Shown here in pieces: positions 62,176-64,000 of a stretch of DNA of 64,000 nucleotides. Made by a program: the position numbers and the translations under genes. How positions within the stretch are numbered: the first letter of the stretch is position 1; each line of letters starts with the position of its first letter. The notes under the pieces were generated by a model. That model did not search any database, was not told the origin of the DNA, and saw only the letters and a program-made list of their open reading frames with translations. Source of the stretch: Tsukamurella tyrosinosolvens (lineage in GTDB: Bacteria > Actinomycetota > Actinomycetes > Mycobacteriales > Mycobacteriaceae); contig NZ_FNSA01000003.1 in the NCBI RefSeq assembly GCF_900104775.1, positions 3,534,001-3,598,000 on the forward strand, written 5' to 3'.

Positions 62176-62624
62176 CGTGCAGCCTTCCGTTTGAGGACCT
62201 CCTTCGAGAAGCCCTTCGACGCGATCTCTGCACTCATCTTCACACCCTTGCGCACGACGAAGCCGGGCAGCGTGATCTTGAGGTCGATGTTCATCTCGCA
62301 CAACACGTGCACCTTGTCGTCCCCGATGGGCGTGAGCTGGTAGTACCCGCCCTGGGACCGCACCGCCATGCCCTCGCCCTCGGACTGCCACGCGACCCTG
62401 GTCTCGGGCGTGAACTCGTACCGGAAGCGCATGGTGTCGCTGATGCCGACGATGCCGGCCTCGACCTCGACGACGCGCGGATCGCCCGCCGCATCGCGCT
62501 CGGCGACGGTCACCCGCTTGTGCGAGGACGACCACGCGGGGAGGGATTCGACGTCCAGCAGCGTCGCGTACGCGAGCGCGGCGGGGGCGTCGATCTCGAA
62601 CTCGACCTTCTCGGTGATTGCCAT
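62172..62624 (-). CDS. SRPBCC (START-like) family protein, tandem copy 1
   Basis: 150 residues. SRPBCC fold: EKVEFEIDAPAALAYATLLDVESLPAWSSSHKRVTVAERD, RFRYEFTPETRVAWQSEGEGMAVRSQGGYYQLTPIGDDKVHVLCEMNIDLKITLPGFVVRKGVK, end KEVLKRKAAR. Hydrophobic ligand-binding cavity is known for the fold; ligand unknown. It shares the whole plan with the gene at 62681. TAGATT six bases before the ATG. The stop is fused to the MoxR CTG start. Confidence 0.9.
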   Translation of the reverse strand: MAITEKVEFEIDAPAALAYATLLDVESLPAWSSSHKRVTVAERDAAGDPRVVEVEAGIVGISDTMRFRYEFTPETRVAWQSEGEGMAVRSQGGYYQLTPIGDDKVHVLCEMNIDLKITLPGFVVRKGVKMSAEIASKGFSKEVLKRKAAR

Positions 62625-62630
62625 CGCAAC

Positions 62631-62636
62631 AATCTA
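62631..62636 (-). promoter_or_regulatory. -10 element of probable leaderless promoter (SRPBCC copy 1)
   Basis: TAGATT on the minus strand, six bases before the ATG at 62624. Would drive SRPBCC copy 1, MoxR and VWA. Confidence 0.55.
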
Positions 62637-62680
62637 GCGGTGTCGCCGGGCCCCGCCGAAGGGAGCCCGGCGGCGGACCG

Positions 62681-63130
62681 TCAGGCCGCGGCCTTGCGCT
62701 TCATGACCTCTTTGGTGAGGCCGTTCTTGATGATGTCCATGGCGAGCTTGATGCCCTTCTTCACGACGAAGCCGGGCGCCTTGACCTTGGGGTCGAGGTA
62801 CATCGTGACCTTGACGTGGGTCTGGTCGTCGCCCTTGGGCGAGAGCTCGTAGATGCCGCCCTGGCTGCGCACGGCGGTGCCCTCGTTGCGGGTGTCCCAC
62901 TTGCAGCTGACGTCGGTGAAGACGTAGTCGAAGGTCAGGTTGTCGCTGAACATCATGAGGCCGACCGAGGCGTCGACCACGCTGGGGCGGCCGTTCGCGT
63001 CGCGCTCGACGACCTTGACGTTGCTGTGCGCCGACGACCAGTCCGGCAGGGCCTCGACGTCGGCGAGCGTGTCGAGGACCAGCGTGACCGGGGCGTCGAT
63101 GTCGAATTCGAGGGACTCGTTGATTGCCAT
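62681..63130 (-). CDS. SRPBCC (START-like) family protein, tandem copy 2
   Basis: 149 residues, paralogue of its downstream neighbour: ESLEFDIDAPVTLVLDTLADVEALPDWSSAHSNVKVVERD, GTAVRSQGGIYELSPKGDDQTHVKVTMYLDPKVKAPGFVVKKGIK and KEVMKRKAAA. Similar small SRPBCC proteins are found in tandem in mycobacteria. It lies 56 bases upstream of copy 1 and has its own TAGGTT -10 six bases before the ATG. Confidence 0.9.
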   Translation of the reverse strand: MAINESLEFDIDAPVTLVLDTLADVEALPDWSSAHSNVKVVERDANGRPSVVDASVGLMMFSDNLTFDYVFTDVSCKWDTRNEGTAVRSQGGIYELSPKGDDQTHVKVTMYLDPKVKAPGFVVKKGIKLAMDIIKNGLTKEVMKRKAAA

Positions 63131-63136
63131 GGCGAC

Positions 63137-63142
63137 AACCTA
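63137..63142 (-). promoter_or_regulatory. -10 element of probable leaderless promoter (SRPBCC copy 2)
   Basis: TAGGTT on the minus strand, six bases before the ATG at 63130. Confidence 0.55.
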
Positions 63143-63176
63143 CCGGGCCGCGCGCCGGGTGTAAGCGGGGTCGGGA

Positions 63177-64000
63177 TTACCGGGGCCGGACGTGCCCGTC
63201 GCCCCACGCGATCCACTTGGTGGACGTCAGCTCGGGCAGGCCCATCGGGCCGCGGGCGTGCAGTTTCTGCGTCGAGATACCGATCTCCGCACCGAAGCCG
63301 AATTGTTCCCCGTCGGTGAAGGTGGTGGAGGCGTTGACCATCACCGCGGCCGCGTCGACGCGGGTGGTGAAGGCGCGGGCGGCGGCGAGGTCGCCGGTGA
63401 CGATGGCCTCGGTGTGCCCGGTGCCGTAGTGGTCGATGTGTTCGATCGCCTGATCCAGCCCGTCGACGATCTTCACCGCGACGTCGAGGCTGAGGTACTC
63501 GTCGGCCCAGTCCGTCTCGGTGGCCGGCACCATGCCGGTCTCGTCGCCGTGCACGATCACGCCCTCGGCCTGGAAGGTGCCGAGCAGGCGGGGCAGGAAG
63601 GTATCGGCGAGTGCGCGGTCCACGAGCACGGTCTCGACGGTGTTGCACACGCTGGGCCGGCGGGTCTTGGCGTTGAGCACGATCTGCTCGGCCATGTCGA
63701 GGTCGGCCGCGGGGTGGACGTAGATGTGGCAGTTGCCCGTGCCGGTCTCGATGGTGGGCACGGTCGCGTCGCGCACGACGGCCGCGATGAGCCCGGCACC
63801 TCCGCGCGGGATGACCACGTCGACGAGGCCCCGGGCGCGGATCAGCGCGGTGACGCTGGCGCGGGAGTCGGCGGAGAGGAGCGCGACCGCGTCGGGCGTG
63901 ATGCCGCTCGCCTCGAGGGACTCGCGCAGCACGGCGACCAGGGCGGCGTTCGACGAGGCGGCCGAGCTGGAGCCGCGCAGCAGCACCGCGTTGCCCGACT
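63177..64000 (-). CDS. proA: Glutamate-5-semialdehyde dehydrogenase, 5' end cut by window
   Basis: 274 residues of the C-terminal part. Signatures: [73 protein letters not shown], the catalytic Cys in [16 protein letters not shown], and [41 protein letters not shown]. Reduces gamma-glutamyl phosphate to the semialdehyde in proline synthesis. The N terminus lies past position 64000. Sits next to the SRPBCC/MoxR/VWA genes; in M. tuberculosis proA is likewise next to the MoxR/VWA pair. Confidence 0.97.
   Translation of the reverse strand, partial: SGNAVLLRGSSSAASSNAALVAVLRESLEASGITPDAVALLSADSRASVTALIRARGLVDVVIPRGGAGLIAAVVRDATVPTIETGTGNCHIYVHPAADLDMAEQIVLNAKTRRPSVCNTVETVLVDRALADTFLPRLLGTFQAEGVIVHGDETGMVPATETDWADEYLSLDVAVKIVDGLDQAIEHIDHYGTGHTEAIVTGDLAAARAFTTRVDAAAVMVNASTTFTDGEQFGFGAEIGISTQKLHARGPMGLPELTSTKWIAWGDGHVRPR

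Overview
The window is very GC-rich, densely coded chromosomal DNA from an actinobacterium of the order Mycobacteriales. The gene order of the backbone (rsmE-dnaJ2-hrcA, hemW, sulfite reductase-cysH, cysA-W-T-sbp, GH15 trehalase, lepA, PemK-like gene, transglutaminase/alpha-E/ATP-grasp, rpsT, holA, comEC-comEA, degV, octT-gpgP-rsfS-nadD, VWA/MoxR, proA) follows the Mycobacterium tuberculosis Rv2372c-Rv2427c region as I remember it. It differs by several inserted accessory blocks. It is not a Mycobacterium; a genus such as Tsukamurella, Gordonia or a relative fits, but I cannot settle the genus from the sequence alone.

Layout. 1-2.9 kb: heat-shock operon hrcA-dnaJ2-rsmE (minus). 2.9-4.7 kb: a conserved small gene and two SIMPL-domain proteins. 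4.7-5.9 kb: hemW. 6.0-10.8 kb: sulfate assimilation operon (Cys-containing leader peptide, sir, cysH, cysD, cysN), closed by a strong hairpin. 10.9-12.2 kb: Eis-type acetyltransferase. 12.2-15.9 kb: sulfate ABC transporter operon. 16-18.4 kb: two mini membrane proteins and GH15 trehalase. 18.5-34.7 kb: accessory block (GH38 mannosidase, HxlR regulator with DUF1761 protein, DUF222/HNH gene, M3 peptidase, tandem membrane and secreted pairs, pentapeptide protein, nitronate monooxygenase, winged-helix protein, MarR/MFS/aldo-keto reductase). 34.9-37.4 kb: lepA and a GNAT. 37.5-42.8 kb: choline-to-betaine operon betT-betB-betA. 42.8-48.8 kb: ECF sigma factor operon, PemK-like protein, RidA, DJ-1/PfpI protein, UvrA-like ATPase. 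48.8-52.3 kb: transglutaminase/alpha-E/ATP-grasp operon. 52.4-63.1 kb: rpsT, holA, comEC-comEA, degV-octT-gpgP-rsfS, nadD, VWA-MoxR-SRPBCC. 63.2-64 kb: proA (cut by the window end).

How the genes work together. The two sulfur operons give import (SubI/CysTWA), activation (CysDN), APS reduction (CysH) and sulfite reduction (Sir). CysN has no fused APS kinase and no cysC is present in the window, which fits a pathway that reduces APS directly. BetT/BetB/BetA import choline and oxidise it to glycine betaine. OctT and GpgP belong to the glucosylglycerate/methylglucose lipopolysaccharide branch.

Most notable non-gene signals. (1) A 9-mer, GCACCGTCG, and its complement occur at least 48 times by hand count, about 0.75 per kb, in both orientations and in several reading frames, and it overrides codon preference. 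That is the density of DNA-uptake or Chi/KOPS-like signals. (2) At least 14 genes have a TANNNT -10 hexamer only 5-8 bases before the start codon, the signature of leaderless transcription. (3) A Cys-containing leader peptide precedes sir. (4) The MoxR ATPase gene appears to start with CTG fused to the preceding stop. (5) There are several adjacent paralogue pairs. I saw no tRNA, rRNA, CRISPR array, insertion sequence or prophage.
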